From Desulfobacula toluolica Tol2 (GTDB lineage: Bacteria; Desulfobacterota; Desulfobacteria; Desulfobacterales; Desulfobacteraceae), in assembly GCF_000307105.1 (NCBI RefSeq), contig NC_018645.1, positions 3,916,001-3,980,000 on the forward strand: 64,000 nt of DNA. Reading direction: 5' to 3'. The translations under genes were made by a program, and so were the position numbers. Shown here one piece after another: positions 1-8,401 of the stretch. A model generated the notes under the pieces. That model ran no database searches, was not told the origin of the DNA, and worked only from the letters and a program-made list of their open reading frames with translations. Numbering within the stretch: position 1 is the stretch's first letter; the number at the start of each line of letters is the position of its first letter.

Positions 1-76
1 TATCCCCACCATACTTTTTGTATTTCTCACCCGATACAGAGATGGACCCTCTTGAGCCCCAACATTTGATATCCAT
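1..76 (-). CDS. MBL-fold metal-dependent hydrolase, N-terminal fragment (runs off the window)
   Basis: Only the first 25 codons lie in the window; the gene continues beyond base 1. Read on the minus strand from the ATG at 76, the peptide has the pattern KCWGSRGS followed by VSGEKYKKYGGD. This is the usual N-terminus of a PhnP/RNase Z-like branch of metallo-beta-lactamase-fold hydrolases, where WGSRGS forms the first strand and the tyrosine/glycine patch precedes a conserved asparagine or aspartate. An AGGA sequence lies about 8 bases before the ATG. The metal-binding histidines would be outside the window, so the enzymatic class cannot be narrowed. It is transcribed divergently from the acyl-CoA dehydrogenase gene. 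Confidence 0.6.
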   Translation of the reverse strand, partial: MDIKCWGSRGSISVSGEKYKKYGGD

Positions 77-174
77 CCTTATTCCTGTATCACAACATAA
101 ATTCTTCGTCTACTTAATAATTGATTTTTTGAGCTTTAAATATTTTTGTAGCAATTGTCACAGGCAAACCTGAT

Positions 175-252
175 ATTTCATTTAAGATTTGCCTACAACA
201 AAACATGAAAGGCACTGTTTGGATTGTTAAAGACTTTCATATAAAAAAACAT
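175..252 (+). repeat. Diverged leader repeat, copy 1
   Basis: This stretch matches 2433-2508 upstream of the phasin-like gene. The first 36 bases agree at 31 positions, including an identical 15-base core CAACAAAACATGAAA, and both copies end in an A-run followed by CAT. The second copy leads directly into a ribosome binding site; this one does not. The function is unknown. It may be a duplicated promoter or leader segment, or the relic of a duplicated gene start. Confidence 0.5.
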
Positions 253-471
253 ATCAAAGGCCCATTCATCAAAACAGATATTACAAAAAGAATATTGAAT
301 TCAATGGTGGAAAATATCGCTGTCATCCCCCCTTGCCAATGCAAAAAAAAACCTGTAAAATCAAACTACTGTATTGTAAAATTAATTTTTTCGTATAACA
401 ATCGACCCGAAAACGTTGTTAACAATTTTATAAAAAAACGAAAAACTATCAAACTTTTCCACGCTCATAAC

Positions 472-500
472 TTGACAATGCTGTTTATTTTGCCTAAAAA
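472..500 (+). promoter_or_regulatory. Candidate sigma70-type promoter for the acyl-CoA dehydrogenase gene
   Basis: A perfect -35 box TTGACA (472-477) is followed after exactly 17 bases by TAAAAA (495-500). The first ATG with a good ribosome binding site is about 60 bases downstream. The -10 box is a weak match, so the assignment rests mainly on the -35 box and the spacing. Confidence 0.4.
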
Positions 501-557
501 CCGACGGCATTGTTCAAGGTAAAACAAAAACAGTTACATAAAGGGAAGGACGAATAT

Positions 558-2405
558 ATGGCACAACTTATTTGTGACAGAAGAGATGTAGATTTTGTTT
601 TGCATGAGCAGATCAAGATGGTTGAACATAAAGCATTTAAAGAGTTTAATAAAAAAGCCATTGACCTGATTGTCAATGAAGCAAGAAACCTTGCCATAAA
701 AGAAATTCTTCCCACGTTTAAGGATGGGGATGAGACAGGATGCAAACTTGTAAACGACCGGGTAACAGTTCCGGAATCCTTTAAACGGGCTTGGAAACTC
801 TATTGTGAAGGCGAATGGCTGGCCATGTGTGATGATCCTGATGTTGGAGGTCAGGGAATGCCAAAGATTGTCGGATGTGCCGTACTGGAACACATGGTGG
901 GTGCCAACTCAGCATTCATGCTCTATTACGGCATGACCCACGGGGCTGCCAAGCTGGTGGAAGCCTTTGGCACTGAAAAACAAAAAAAACTTTACATGAA
1001 AAAAATGTTTGCCGGTATCTGGGGTGGCACCATGGTTTTAACAGAACCCCATGCAGGATCAGACGTAGGGGCACTGACCACCACGGCAACCCAAAAAGAG
1101 GATGGCACTTATTCCATCCAGGGGTCAAAAATTTTCATCTCGGCCGGAGACCATGACCTGTGCGACAACATCATTCACCCGGTACTGGCCAGAATTGACG
1201 GCGCACCTGCTGGCACCAAGGGAATTTCCTTGTTCCTGGTTCCCAAATATCGTGTCAATGACGACGGCAGTCTGGGTGACTTCAATAATATCGTGTGTAC
1301 GGGACTGGAACATAAAATGGGCATTCACGGCAGTGCCACAGCTTCTCTTTCCCTTGGAGACAAAGGCGAATGCATTGGCACGCTCTTGGGAGAAGAGAAC
1401 AAAGGCATGGTAGCCATGTTCCGAATGATGAATGAAGCGCGTGCCTTTGTAGGTATGCAGGGATTTGCAGTGGCATCTGCATCTTATATGTATGCCCTTG
1501 ATTATGCCAGAAACAGGGTACAGGGAAGACATCTGCTTGCAGGCAAAGATCCGGCAGCCCAAAATGTAACCATCATCCAGCACCCTGATGTGAAACGCCA
1601 GCTGATGAACATGAAAGTCTACACTGAAGGCATGCGCTCCTTGATCTATTATTATTGCAAATGCGTTGATATCATACACACCACAGATGACAAACAACTC
1701 AAATCAGATACAATTGCACTGGTTGAAGTGTTGACCCCCATTCTCAAAGGGCATATCACAGACAAGGCATTCGAGGTCTGCTCCCATGGCGTACAGATTT
1801 ATGGCGGTTATGGCTATATCCGTGAATTCCCGGTTGAACAGCTCATGAGGGATTCAAGAATTTTCATGATTTATGAAGGCACCAATGGCATTCAGGCCAT
1901 GGACCTTATCGGCAGAAAGCTTGGGCTAAATCATGGGAAAAGTTTTAAATACTTCATTAACCAGATGAGAAAGACTGTTGATACAGCAAAACAAATTAAA
2001 GGTGTTGAAAAACTGGCTGAAAAAGTCAACCATGCCGTATCCCGACTTGAAGCCCTTGCCCGGGAGATCGGAGAAAGGGCCAGATCTGAAAAAGTCCTGA
2101 ATGCCTTTGCCTTTGCCCATCCTTTTCTTGAAGTGACAGGGGAAGTCACTTTTGCATGGATGCATTTGTGGCGGGCATCCATTGCCGCACCCATACTTGC
2201 CCAAAAAATCGGCAGTCTTGACAAAAAAACTATTGCTGCAAAAGCTGAAAAAAATAAAGACATCGCATTTTACGCAGGCCAGATTGAATCAGCTAATTTT
2301 TTTATTCATACTCTTTTGCCGTCAGCTTATGGTAAGATGGATGCAATTATAGAAGGCGACTCCAGTGTGGAAGATATTCTGGATGTCTCTTTTGGATCAA
2401 AATAA
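558..2405 (+). CDS. Acyl-CoA dehydrogenase, long (about 600-residue) type
   Basis: This FAD enzyme would introduce the alpha-beta double bond into an acyl-CoA and pass electrons to electron-transfer flavoprotein. The 615-residue length and an N-terminal extension before the core place it in the long acyl-CoA dehydrogenase group common in Deltaproteobacteria. Visible landmarks are LTEPHAGSDVGAL (FAD/substrate loop), the MGIHGSAT segment, and the YIREFPVEQLMRDSRIFMIYEGTNGIQ block near residue 430, whose glutamate (in YEGT) is the expected catalytic base. I place the start at the ATG at 558, 8 bases after AAGGGAAGGA, rather than at an in-frame ATG at 510. Chain-length or aromatic specificity cannot be read. 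It sits alone upstream of the phasin/ABC1 pair. Confidence 0.88.
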   Translation: MAQLICDRRDVDFVLHEQIKMVEHKAFKEFNKKAIDLIVNEARNLAIKEILPTFKDGDETGCKLVNDRVTVPESFKRAWKLYCEGEWLAMCDDPDVGGQGMPKIVGCAVLEHMVGANSAFMLYYGMTHGAAKLVEAFGTEKQKKLYMKKMFAGIWGGTMVLTEPHAGSDVGALTTTATQKEDGTYSIQGSKIFISAGDHDLCDNIIHPVLARIDGAPAGTKGISLFLVPKYRVNDDGSLGDFNNIVCTGLEHKMGIHGSATASLSLGDKGECIGTLLGEENKGMVAMFRMMNEARAFVGMQGFAVASASYMYALDYARNRVQGRHLLAGKDPAAQNVTIIQHPDVKRQLMNMKVYTEGMRSLIYYYCKCVDIIHTTDDKQLKSDTIALVEVLTPILKGHITDKAFEVCSHGVQIYGGYGYIREFPVEQLMRDSRIFMIYEGTNGIQAMDLIGRKLGLNHGKSFKYFINQMRKTVDTAKQIKGVEKLAEKVNHAVSRLEALAREIGERARSEKVLNAFAFAHPFLEVTGEVTFAWMHLWRASIAAPILAQKIGSLDKKTIAAKAEKNKDIAFYAGQIESANFFIHTLLPSAYGKMDAIIEGDSSVEDILDVSFGSK

Positions 2406-2432
2406 TTGTTAAAAACAGATTGGATATTGGGT

Positions 2433-2508
2433 ATTTGATTTAAAATTTACCCGCAACAAAACATGAAATTCACTATTGGAGTTACCAGAATTTATATAAA
2501 AAAAACAT
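2433..2508 (+). repeat. Diverged leader repeat, copy 2
   Basis: This is the partner of the repeat at 175-252. It lies between the acyl-CoA dehydrogenase stop and the phasin-like gene and ends just before the GGAGGG ribosome binding site at 2510-2515. It may carry the promoter or leader of the phasin-like/ABC1 pair. Confidence 0.5.
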
Positions 2509-2518
2509 TGGAGGGAAC

Positions 2519-2821
2519 ATGTTTGAATATCTGAAAAAAAGTCTGTTAACCGGTGTGGGGCTTGCCTTAAGATCTAAAAATGAAATTGAAGATCTGGCAA
2601 AGGAATTTGCTCAAAAATCCAAAATGAGCCAGGACGAAGCAAAAGATTTTTTACAGGAATGTCAGCAAAAATATGAAGAAGCAAGGACAGGATTTGATAA
2701 AAAAGTTGAAAAAACCATAGAAAAGATCCTGTTAAAACTGGATCTGCCATCCAAATCAGACATCAAAACACTCAATGACCGGATTGATGACCTTACAAAA
2801 AAACTGTCTGACCGCCCATGA
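2519..2821 (+). CDS. Phasin-like protein (PHA synthesis regulator phasin family)
   Basis: This is a 100-residue, highly charged, almost entirely helical protein. The pattern is a short hydrophobic N-terminus (MFEYLKKSLLTGVGLAL), then long amphipathic helices with many Lys and Glu, ending in a coiled-coil-like segment (IKTLNDRIDDLTKKL). This is typical of the small COG3937 phasin-like proteins, which associate with polyhydroxyalkanoate granules or membranes. A strong GGAGGG ribosome binding site precedes the ATG. It is followed after 4 bases by the ABC1/UbiB-like gene. This pairing recurs in related bacteria and suggests a shared role in membrane lipid or storage metabolism, which is an inference. 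Confidence 0.65.
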   Translation: MFEYLKKSLLTGVGLALRSKNEIEDLAKEFAQKSKMSQDEAKDFLQECQQKYEEARTGFDKKVEKTIEKILLKLDLPSKSDIKTLNDRIDDLTKKLSDRP

Positions 2822-2825
2822 GTAA

Positions 2826-4538
2826 TTGTCAAATTTTATGCTGAGCATTAAAAAAATCGGCCGGGTAAGCAAGCGATACCGCAACCTTATGCGGTATCAG
2901 CACATCATTGGTATCATTTTAAAGTATGGTTTTGAAAACATTATTGATGCCATGAATATTGAGCGTTACATTGAATCTGGCCTTCAGCTCATTCACGTTG
3001 TCAACAAACATGAAAAAGTAGAAAAACTTTCAAAAAATCAGCGCATCAGAATGGCGCTTGAAGAACTCGGGCCAACCTTTATCAAGATGGGCCAGATTCT
3101 TTCTTCCCGTCCGGATCTCATTCCCGTCGACCTTTTAAATGAACTTGAAAAATTGCAGGATCATGTTAAGCCGTTTGAATTTGAACATGTAAAAACCATT
3201 ATTGCCTCTGAGTTTGGCAAATCCCATGAAAAAATATTTGATTCAATTGAAGAAACTGCTTTTGCCAGTGCTTCTATTGGACAGGTACACCGGGCACAGA
3301 CCCATAATCATGATCAGATTGCAGTAAAAATTCAGAGACCAGGCATCCGGAAAACCATTGAAACAGACCTTGAAATCATGCTTCACCTTGCCTCCATCAT
3401 GGAAAACAATATTGAGGAAGTGGCGCTGTTTAAACCGGTCAAAATTGTGGAAGAATTTGCCAAAACCCTTGAAAAAGAACTGGATTACTCTATTGAAGCA
3501 TCAAATATGCAACGAATGGCACAGCAGTTCAAAGATGACAAAACCATACAGATTCCCAAAGTTTATGGCGCCGAATCCAGCGAACGGGTTCTGGCCATGG
3601 AGTATATCAGAGGAATCAAGGCGGATGATGTTGAGGCAATTGAATCTGCCGGACTTGATAAAAAACTGATCACACGGCGGGGGGCTGATTTCATAATGAA
3701 GCAGGTATTTGAGCATGGATTCTTCCATGCAGATCCCCATCCCGGCAATATCTTTATCATGAAAAAAAACCGTATCTGCCCTGTGGATTTTGGAATGACT
3801 GGGTTTATTGATCAAACCACCCGTGAGGTTTTTGTGGATCTGATTCACAGTATTACCACCAATAATTTCAAACTAACCTCACGGCTGCTTTGCGAACTGG
3901 CTGAATATGAAATCCAGCCGGATTTAACAAGTCTTGAAAAAGATGTGTCTCAATTTGTATCCCTGCACCTGTCAAAATCATTAAAAGATATTAAAACCGC
4001 AAAAATGGTCAACCAATTCCTTGAACTGTGTGCGATACATAAACTTCGAATACCACCGGATTTTTTCCTGATGATAAAAGCATTTATATCCATTGAGGGT
4101 GTCGCTAAAAAACTGGACCCTGATTTTGATATGATTTCCCATGCAGTTCCTTATGTTACGGCTGCAAAATACCGAAAGTTCAAAACTTCAAGAATCACAG
4201 AAGAATTGATAGGCATGGCAAGAGAATCTTATAAACTACTCCGGATCTTTCCAATGGATGCTGTTGAGATCATGCGCCTCATAAAATCGGGAAAACTGTC
4301 TTTTGATATAAAAATTAAAGGCCTGGATAAAATGTTGAATACCCAGGACCAGACCAGCAACAGAATTTCTTTTTCAATCATTATAGCGGCATTGATATTG
4401 GGGTCGGCAATACTTATAAACTCAGAAGTTCCACCTATGCTTTTCGGGGTATCCGTGATAGGGATTGCAGGATTTCTTGCTGCTGCCGTTATGGGAATCT
4501 GGCTGCTGATTGCCATCATTCAAAAAGGACGGCTGTGA
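2826..4538 (+). CDS. ABC1/UbiB-family atypical protein kinase-like protein, membrane anchored
   Basis: This family consists of kinase-like ATPases tied to ubiquinone/isoprenoid lipid biosynthesis or lipid homeostasis. The 570-residue protein has the diagnostic KMGQ motif at residues 87-90, AVKIQRPG as the nucleotide-binding lysine segment, FHADPHPGN as the catalytic loop and VDFG as the metal-binding DFG equivalent. Two hydrophobic segments at the C-terminus (about 515-535 and 540-565) anchor it in the membrane, as in UbiB. The start is a TTG at 2826, 4 bases after the phasin-like stop; an ATG at 2838 is the alternative. A sulfate reducer would use menaquinone, so a role in quinone or isoprenoid handling is plausible but unproven. 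Confidence 0.85.
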   Translation: MSNFMLSIKKIGRVSKRYRNLMRYQHIIGIILKYGFENIIDAMNIERYIESGLQLIHVVNKHEKVEKLSKNQRIRMALEELGPTFIKMGQILSSRPDLIPVDLLNELEKLQDHVKPFEFEHVKTIIASEFGKSHEKIFDSIEETAFASASIGQVHRAQTHNHDQIAVKIQRPGIRKTIETDLEIMLHLASIMENNIEEVALFKPVKIVEEFAKTLEKELDYSIEASNMQRMAQQFKDDKTIQIPKVYGAESSERVLAMEYIRGIKADDVEAIESAGLDKKLITRRGADFIMKQVFEHGFFHADPHPGNIFIMKKNRICPVDFGMTGFIDQTTREVFVDLIHSITTNNFKLTSRLLCELAEYEIQPDLTSLEKDVSQFVSLHLSKSLKDIKTAKMVNQFLELCAIHKLRIPPDFFLMIKAFISIEGVAKKLDPDFDMISHAVPYVTAAKYRKFKTSRITEELIGMARESYKLLRIFPMDAVEIMRLIKSGKLSFDIKIKGLDKMLNTQDQTSNRISFSIIIAALILGSAILINSEVPPMLFGVSVIGIAGFLAAAVMGIWLLIAIIQKGRL

Positions 4539-4544
4539 TTTTGG

Positions 4545-5057
4545 CTATCTGTCTCCTGAATACGGATACCAGTCCGACTCTCTCAACCTGTCCACTTTTA
4601 ATATCGCTATTTCATAGGTTCCTGTATTAAAGACAATTTTCCTGCCCAGTTCACCACCGATATCTTCTGAAACTATTTTAATTTTTTTCCCGGATAAAAT
4701 ATGCCTGGCTGTCTTCAAATTGTCTTTGCCAATATCTTTTTTTGAATATTCCGGGTTAAACGCACCACCAAACAGTTGTGCTTCCAGGTTTGAAATATCA
4801 GACCCATTGGCCGCCATCATTCGAATCAAGGTCAGAACAGCAATATTGCCATACTTGGCTGTTGTTTTTTTCCGGGTTTCAATATATGGAAAAAGAAAAT
4901 GATTCATTCCGCCTGCTTTAAGTGATTTGTCATACAGACTAACAGCCACTGACGATCCCAGCACAGTTGAAATCGTAGTGGGTCTGTCCGGCAGATATAT
5001 ATAGCCGGGTTTCAAAAAATAATCTTTGGTGACCTGTTTTTCAGAATTTTGTGTCAT
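4545..5057 (-). CDS. CheD-like chemoreceptor deamidase homologue lacking the catalytic cysteine
   Basis: CheD deamidates glutamines of chemoreceptors and pairs with the CheY phosphatase CheC. The 170-residue sequence aligns with the family: YLPDRPTTISTVLGSSVAVSL, then GGMNHFLFP with the catalytic histidine (His53), and LEAQLFGGA further on. The catalytic cysteine of the usual LGSC motif is a serine here (Ser36), and there is no cysteine anywhere in the protein. It may therefore be a non-catalytic binding partner or a degenerate enzyme. No cheA, cheC, cheB or receptor gene is nearby. It is convergent with the ABC1 gene (6-base gap) and divergent from the NrtA-like operon, whose fifth gene carries a CheY receiver. 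Confidence 0.82.
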   Translation of the reverse strand: MTQNSEKQVTKDYFLKPGYIYLPDRPTTISTVLGSSVAVSLYDKSLKAGGMNHFLFPYIETRKKTTAKYGNIAVLTLIRMMAANGSDISNLEAQLFGGAFNPEYSKKDIGKDNLKTARHILSGKKIKIVSEDIGGELGRKIVFNTGTYEIAILKVDRLRESDWYPYSGDR

Positions 5058-5511
5058 TTTACTCTTTATTTTTAATCTTTAATCTTAATCTTTATTTTTA
5101 TTTTTATCATCTGGTTTATCTTATTCTATCAGCCATATCAAGATCATCTCAGTTCATTTCTTATATACTATTGATATTTCATTTAGTGAAGCACAAAAAT
5201 CAGAATTTTACCTGCAATACAACCAGGAAATATCTGTCATCATCTGTAAATATAAAGTTTATGATTCAAAATTCAATAAGATCCACCCAAAAAACAATGG
5301 GAGTTTTTCATAAAAAACCCATCCGATTTCAACTCATATGGTGTATTTACTCATACCAGCAAATAAACAATGGGTTAAAACCAACCCAACCTTGTGAGCT
5401 GTATTTCTTTGCCTTGCCAAGCTCAAGAGGCTGTGTTAAGAATAATCATTTTATGAAACAATAAATTTAAAAGCTGTATTAATACTGCCAGATCCACTAA
5501 AAGAGATATTA
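5058..5511. other. Divergent intergenic region between cheD-like gene and the NrtA-like operon
   Basis: This 454-base region is AT-rich. It starts with a low-complexity stretch of TTTAATC/TTTATTTT units (5063-5108). A weak hairpin with ATGGG/CCCAT arms lies at 5297-5322. It also contains the 14-base string TGATATTTCATTTA at 5172-5185, which occurs too at 171-184. It must hold the promoters of both flanking transcription units, but I cannot assign -10/-35 boxes with confidence. An open frame covering 5051-5464 looks non-coding. Confidence 0.4.
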
Positions 5512-6462
5512 ATGAAGGACACTCCCTGTATTCGTATCGGGCATCTGAAAATTGTTGATCACCTTATTCTCGGTATTGCCGCTCTTCAACTGAAAAAAAG
5601 CAAAAGAAACCTTACTCACTCAACCCTTGAAACCATTGCCATGAATTCCTGGAATCAAGTCTGTGACGATTTGACCTGTGGGAATATCGATGGTGCATTT
5701 ATCCCGTCTCCCATGGCAATCCAGCTTTTTGCATCAGGCCTTGCTATCAAAGTTTTAATGTTTACCCACCGATCCGGCAGCATTATTGTGAAAAACCGTG
5801 CCTCCCACATAAAACATCTTTCTGATTTCAAGGGCAAAACAGTGCTTATTCCTTCAAAATTTTCCATTCAACACATGCTTTTTCACCGGCTTTTATCATC
5901 TGTTGGACTTAAGCTTGGTGCCCATGACGACAATGATACAGACGTTGCAAGTGAAGTTGTCAACCCGTTTTTGATGAGCGAAATGTTAAAAAATGATCAG
6001 GATAAGGACATTGCAGGCTTTGCCGTTGCAGAGCCATATGGAAGCAAAGCGGTTTATGAAAAAATTGCCACAAAAATCTGCTTGTCGGAAAAATTGTGGA
6101 AAAACCATCCCTGCTGTGTATTTGCCCTGAAAACCTCTTTTATAGAGAACCATCCCGAAGCGGTTCAAGAAGTCATCTCCTTATTTACCCAAACCGGGCA
6201 ACACATTGCAGACGCAAAAAACGATGACATTCTTTTTATGGCACATAATTTTCTTGGACAAAACAAAGAAATCACCCGGCAGATACTTTTAAAAGCAGAC
6301 ATACACTTTAATCCGTCCTTATTAATTGCTAACATTGATGCACTATATATAATTCAAAACTATATGACAGACGCGATGGGGGTTTTCAAAAACAAAATTG
6401 ATGTAAATACCCTTGTGGACAATTCCTTTATATTAACCGCCCTGTCGGAAAAAAATCATTGA
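5512..6462 (+). CDS. Cytoplasmic NrtA/NasS-like ligand-binding protein
   Basis: This 316-residue periplasmic-binding-protein fold of the NrtA/CmpA/SsuA (nitrate-sulfonate-bicarbonate) class has no signal peptide: the mature-type start IRIGHLKIVDHL begins at residue 7. This is the hallmark of NasS-type cytoplasmic sensors rather than transport proteins. Landmarks shared with the two other binding domains of the operon are GAFIPSPMAIQLF, FTHRSGS, IAGFAVAEP and WKNHPCCV with adjacent cysteines at 201-202. It opens the operon; its stop overlaps the ATPase start by 4 bases. By analogy with NasS it could sense an intracellular oxyanion or organic anion and control expression or signalling. The ligand is unknown. 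A lost secretion signal is a less likely alternative. Confidence 0.75.
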   Translation: MKDTPCIRIGHLKIVDHLILGIAALQLKKSKRNLTHSTLETIAMNSWNQVCDDLTCGNIDGAFIPSPMAIQLFASGLAIKVLMFTHRSGSIIVKNRASHIKHLSDFKGKTVLIPSKFSIQHMLFHRLLSSVGLKLGAHDDNDTDVASEVVNPFLMSEMLKNDQDKDIAGFAVAEPYGSKAVYEKIATKICLSEKLWKNHPCCVFALKTSFIENHPEAVQEVISLFTQTGQHIADAKNDDILFMAHNFLGQNKEITRQILLKADIHFNPSLLIANIDALYIIQNYMTDAMGVFKNKIDVNTLVDNSFILTALSEKNH

Positions 6463-7226
6463 AAATAAAACTCAAAAAAGTAACAAAGCGTTACAATACA
6501 TCCGCAATATCCGATCATATCGTACTAAAAGATATCTCTTTTTCCATTGATGATGGTGATTTTGTCATTATACTGGGTGAATCCGGTTGCGGCAAAACAA
6601 CTCTTTTAAACCTGCTGGCAGGCCTTGAACTGCCGACATCCGGAAAAATCCATGTTGACGGGCACCAAATCAGAGGTATCCACCCGTCCAGGTCAATGCT
6701 TTTTCAGCAGCCCACCCTGATTCCCTGGCTGAATGTGAAAGAAAATGTTGCGTATGGATGCAAATTGCGGGGTGATACAAAAGAACTTGATTACAGGGTC
6801 AATCAATTTCTTGAACTAATGGGAATTGCAGGATTTAGCGATGCCGTTCCCAACCAGCTGTCCCTTGGTATGGCCCAGAGAGCCTGCCTTGCAAGAGCCC
6901 TTGTCGGACATCCGGAGATATTGTTATTAGACGAACCCTTTGCATCACTAGACACCTTTACCCAGGCCCATATCCAGGAAGAGCTTGTAAACTTATGGCT
7001 TTCCGAACAATTCACCGCAGTATTTGTCACCCATGATATTGATGAAGCCATCCGGCTGGGAAACAAAATCATTCTCCTGGCAGGTGAACCTGCTAATATT
7101 ATAGATATTTTTAAAATTAATACTGCATACCCAAGGGATAGAAACACTTCTGAGTTTAAAAGAATACGGACAAAAATCCTTGAACGGTTTAAAACTTCAT
7201 ACATAGCTAAAAGAAGCCTTTTATGA
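6459..7226 (+). CDS. ABC transporter ATPase, NrtD/SsuB/TauB type
   Basis: This 255-residue nucleotide-binding subunit would energise import by the binding protein and permease that follow. It has Walker A GESGCGKTT (about residues 40-48), the Q-loop in LFQQPTLIPWL, a signature segment LSLGMAQRACLARAL (LSLGM instead of the classic LSGGQ), Walker B ILLLDEPFASLD and the switch histidine in VTHDIDEA. The QQPTLIPWLNVKENV pattern is typical of nitrate/sulfonate/taurine importers. The start is a TTG at 6459 inside the stop of the previous gene, indicating translational coupling, and its own TGA overlaps the next ATG. Confidence 0.88.
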   Translation: MKIKLKKVTKRYNTSAISDHIVLKDISFSIDDGDFVIILGESGCGKTTLLNLLAGLELPTSGKIHVDGHQIRGIHPSRSMLFQQPTLIPWLNVKENVAYGCKLRGDTKELDYRVNQFLELMGIAGFSDAVPNQLSLGMAQRACLARALVGHPEILLLDEPFASLDTFTQAHIQEELVNLWLSEQFTAVFVTHDIDEAIRLGNKIILLAGEPANIIDIFKINTAYPRDRNTSEFKRIRTKILERFKTSYIAKRSLL

Positions 7227-8401
7227 TAAACTGTAAAATTCAATCCAATTCAAGACGCCAATTCCTTAAAACCGCTGCCGTGAGCTGCTCAAGCCTGTTT
7301 ATTCCAGGCAGTATCAACGCCTTTGCAAAGAAAGCCCCTCTTCGATTGGGGTATCTTCCCATAACCGATGCCACCCCGCTGCTTGTGGCCCACGTACTTG
7401 GCTATTTTTCAGAAGAAGGAGTTGCCGTTGAAAGACCCGTAATGGTGAGATCATGGAAAATACTGACTGAATCATTCCTGGCAAACAAATTCGATTTAAC
7501 CCATATGCTCTTTCCGATTCCGGTGTGGATGAGGTTTAAACAAAAAATCCCGGTAAAAGTTCTTGCCTGGGCTCACACCAATGGCAGTGCGCTTACAGTA
7601 AGAGGCGACAGCAGCATTTACAATTTCAAAGATCTTGGAGGCAAGCAGGTTGCCGTTCCTTCCTGGTATTCCATGCACAACCTGATTATTCAGATGGGTA
7701 TCCGGTCCCAGGGATTAAAGCCGGTGATAAAACCACCGCCAGCCAGACTGGAAAAGTATGAAGTCAATCTGCTTATTCTCCAGCCCCCGGATATGCCCAC
7801 AGCCCTTTTAGGCAAAAAAATTGACGGGTATATTGTTGCAGACCCTTTTAATGCACTGGCCCAGGTAAAATTTAATGCCAGAATCATGAGATTTACCGGT
7901 GATATCTGGAAAAACCATCCTTGTTGTGTCATTATTGCCAATGAAAATTTCATACATAAAAATACCGTAATAATACAAAAGGCCATGAATGCCATTGTCC
8001 GGGCGCAAGATTGGTGTATCCGCAATCCAGGTGAAACAGCCCGACTGCTAAGCCGTGACGGTGAAGGATACCTTCCTTTTCCTCAAAAAATTTTAACAAA
8101 AGTGTTTGAAAATCCTGAAAAAAATCAGTTGTCAAACCAGGATTGGAATGTTGAAAGAATCGGATTTCAGCCATTTCCTTTTCCCTCAGCCACCCGACTT
8201 ATCATTGACCAGATGAAACACACACTTGTGGAAGGAAATACGCTTTTTCTCAAAGATTTAAACACAATCATAGCGGCAGATGATCTTGTTGAAAATAAAT
8301 TTGTCATAAAAGCTCTGGATAAAACAGGGGGCATAAACCGATTCTGGAATGGTGATCCGTCCACTGCTTATACAAGGGAAGAAATCGTTGAAATCAATTA
8401 A
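7223..8401 (+). CDS. Tat-exported ABC transporter substrate-binding protein, NrtA/SsuA-like
   Basis: This 392-residue periplasmic binding protein begins with a twin-arginine signal: SRRQFLK with arginines at 11-12, then a hydrophobic stretch ending in INAFA near residue 35. After it, LRLGYLPITDATPLLVAHVLG is the standard start of NrtA/SsuA-class binding proteins. It shares WKNHPCCV with the two cytoplasmic paralogues of the operon. Export through Tat suggests the protein folds, possibly with a cofactor or metal, before export, or simply follows the habit of the family. It would capture the substrate for the ATPase upstream and the permease downstream. Substrate unknown. Confidence 0.85.
   Translation: MINCKIQSNSRRQFLKTAAVSCSSLFIPGSINAFAKKAPLRLGYLPITDATPLLVAHVLGYFSEEGVAVERPVMVRSWKILTESFLANKFDLTHMLFPIPVWMRFKQKIPVKVLAWAHTNGSALTVRGDSSIYNFKDLGGKQVAVPSWYSMHNLIIQMGIRSQGLKPVIKPPPARLEKYEVNLLILQPPDMPTALLGKKIDGYIVADPFNALAQVKFNARIMRFTGDIWKNHPCCVIIANENFIHKNTVIIQKAMNAIVRAQDWCIRNPGETARLLSRDGEGYLPFPQKILTKVFENPEKNQLSNQDWNVERIGFQPFPFPSATRLIIDQMKHTLVEGNTLFLKDLNTIIAADDLVENKFVIKALDKTGGINRFWNGDPSTAYTREEIVEIN

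Larger units (their letters stand above)
77..557. other. Divergent intergenic region, AT-rich, with promoter and leader repeat
   Basis: This 481-base stretch separates the divergent MBL hydrolase and acyl-CoA dehydrogenase genes. It holds a probable sigma70-type promoter (472-500) and one copy of a leader-like repeat (175-252) that recurs upstream of the phasin-like gene. An open frame at 205-522 has no recognisable domain and no convincing ribosome binding site, so I do not call it a gene. No RNA gene was recognised. Confidence 0.5.

Noticed and set aside
205-522. Open frame of 105 codons upstream of the acyl-CoA dehydrogenase
   Set aside because: No ribosome binding site, no domain-like pattern, very basic AT-driven composition, and it overlaps the likely promoter and leader of the next gene.
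5297-5322. Hairpin with ATGGG/CCCAT arms as a terminator
   Set aside because: The stem is short, partly A/T, and no T-run follows on either strand; it lies between divergent genes where no terminator is expected.
5051-5464. Open frame of 137 codons in the region between the cheD-like gene and the NrtA-like operon
   Set aside because: Composition reflects the AT-rich region (runs of Phe, Leu, Ile, Ser, Tyr); no start signal; it covers the shared promoter region.
6459-7226. LSLGM signature in the ATPase as evidence of inactivity
   Set aside because: Variants of the LSGGQ signature with Gly and adjacent residues changed occur in working importers of this class; Walker A, Walker B and the switch histidine are intact.
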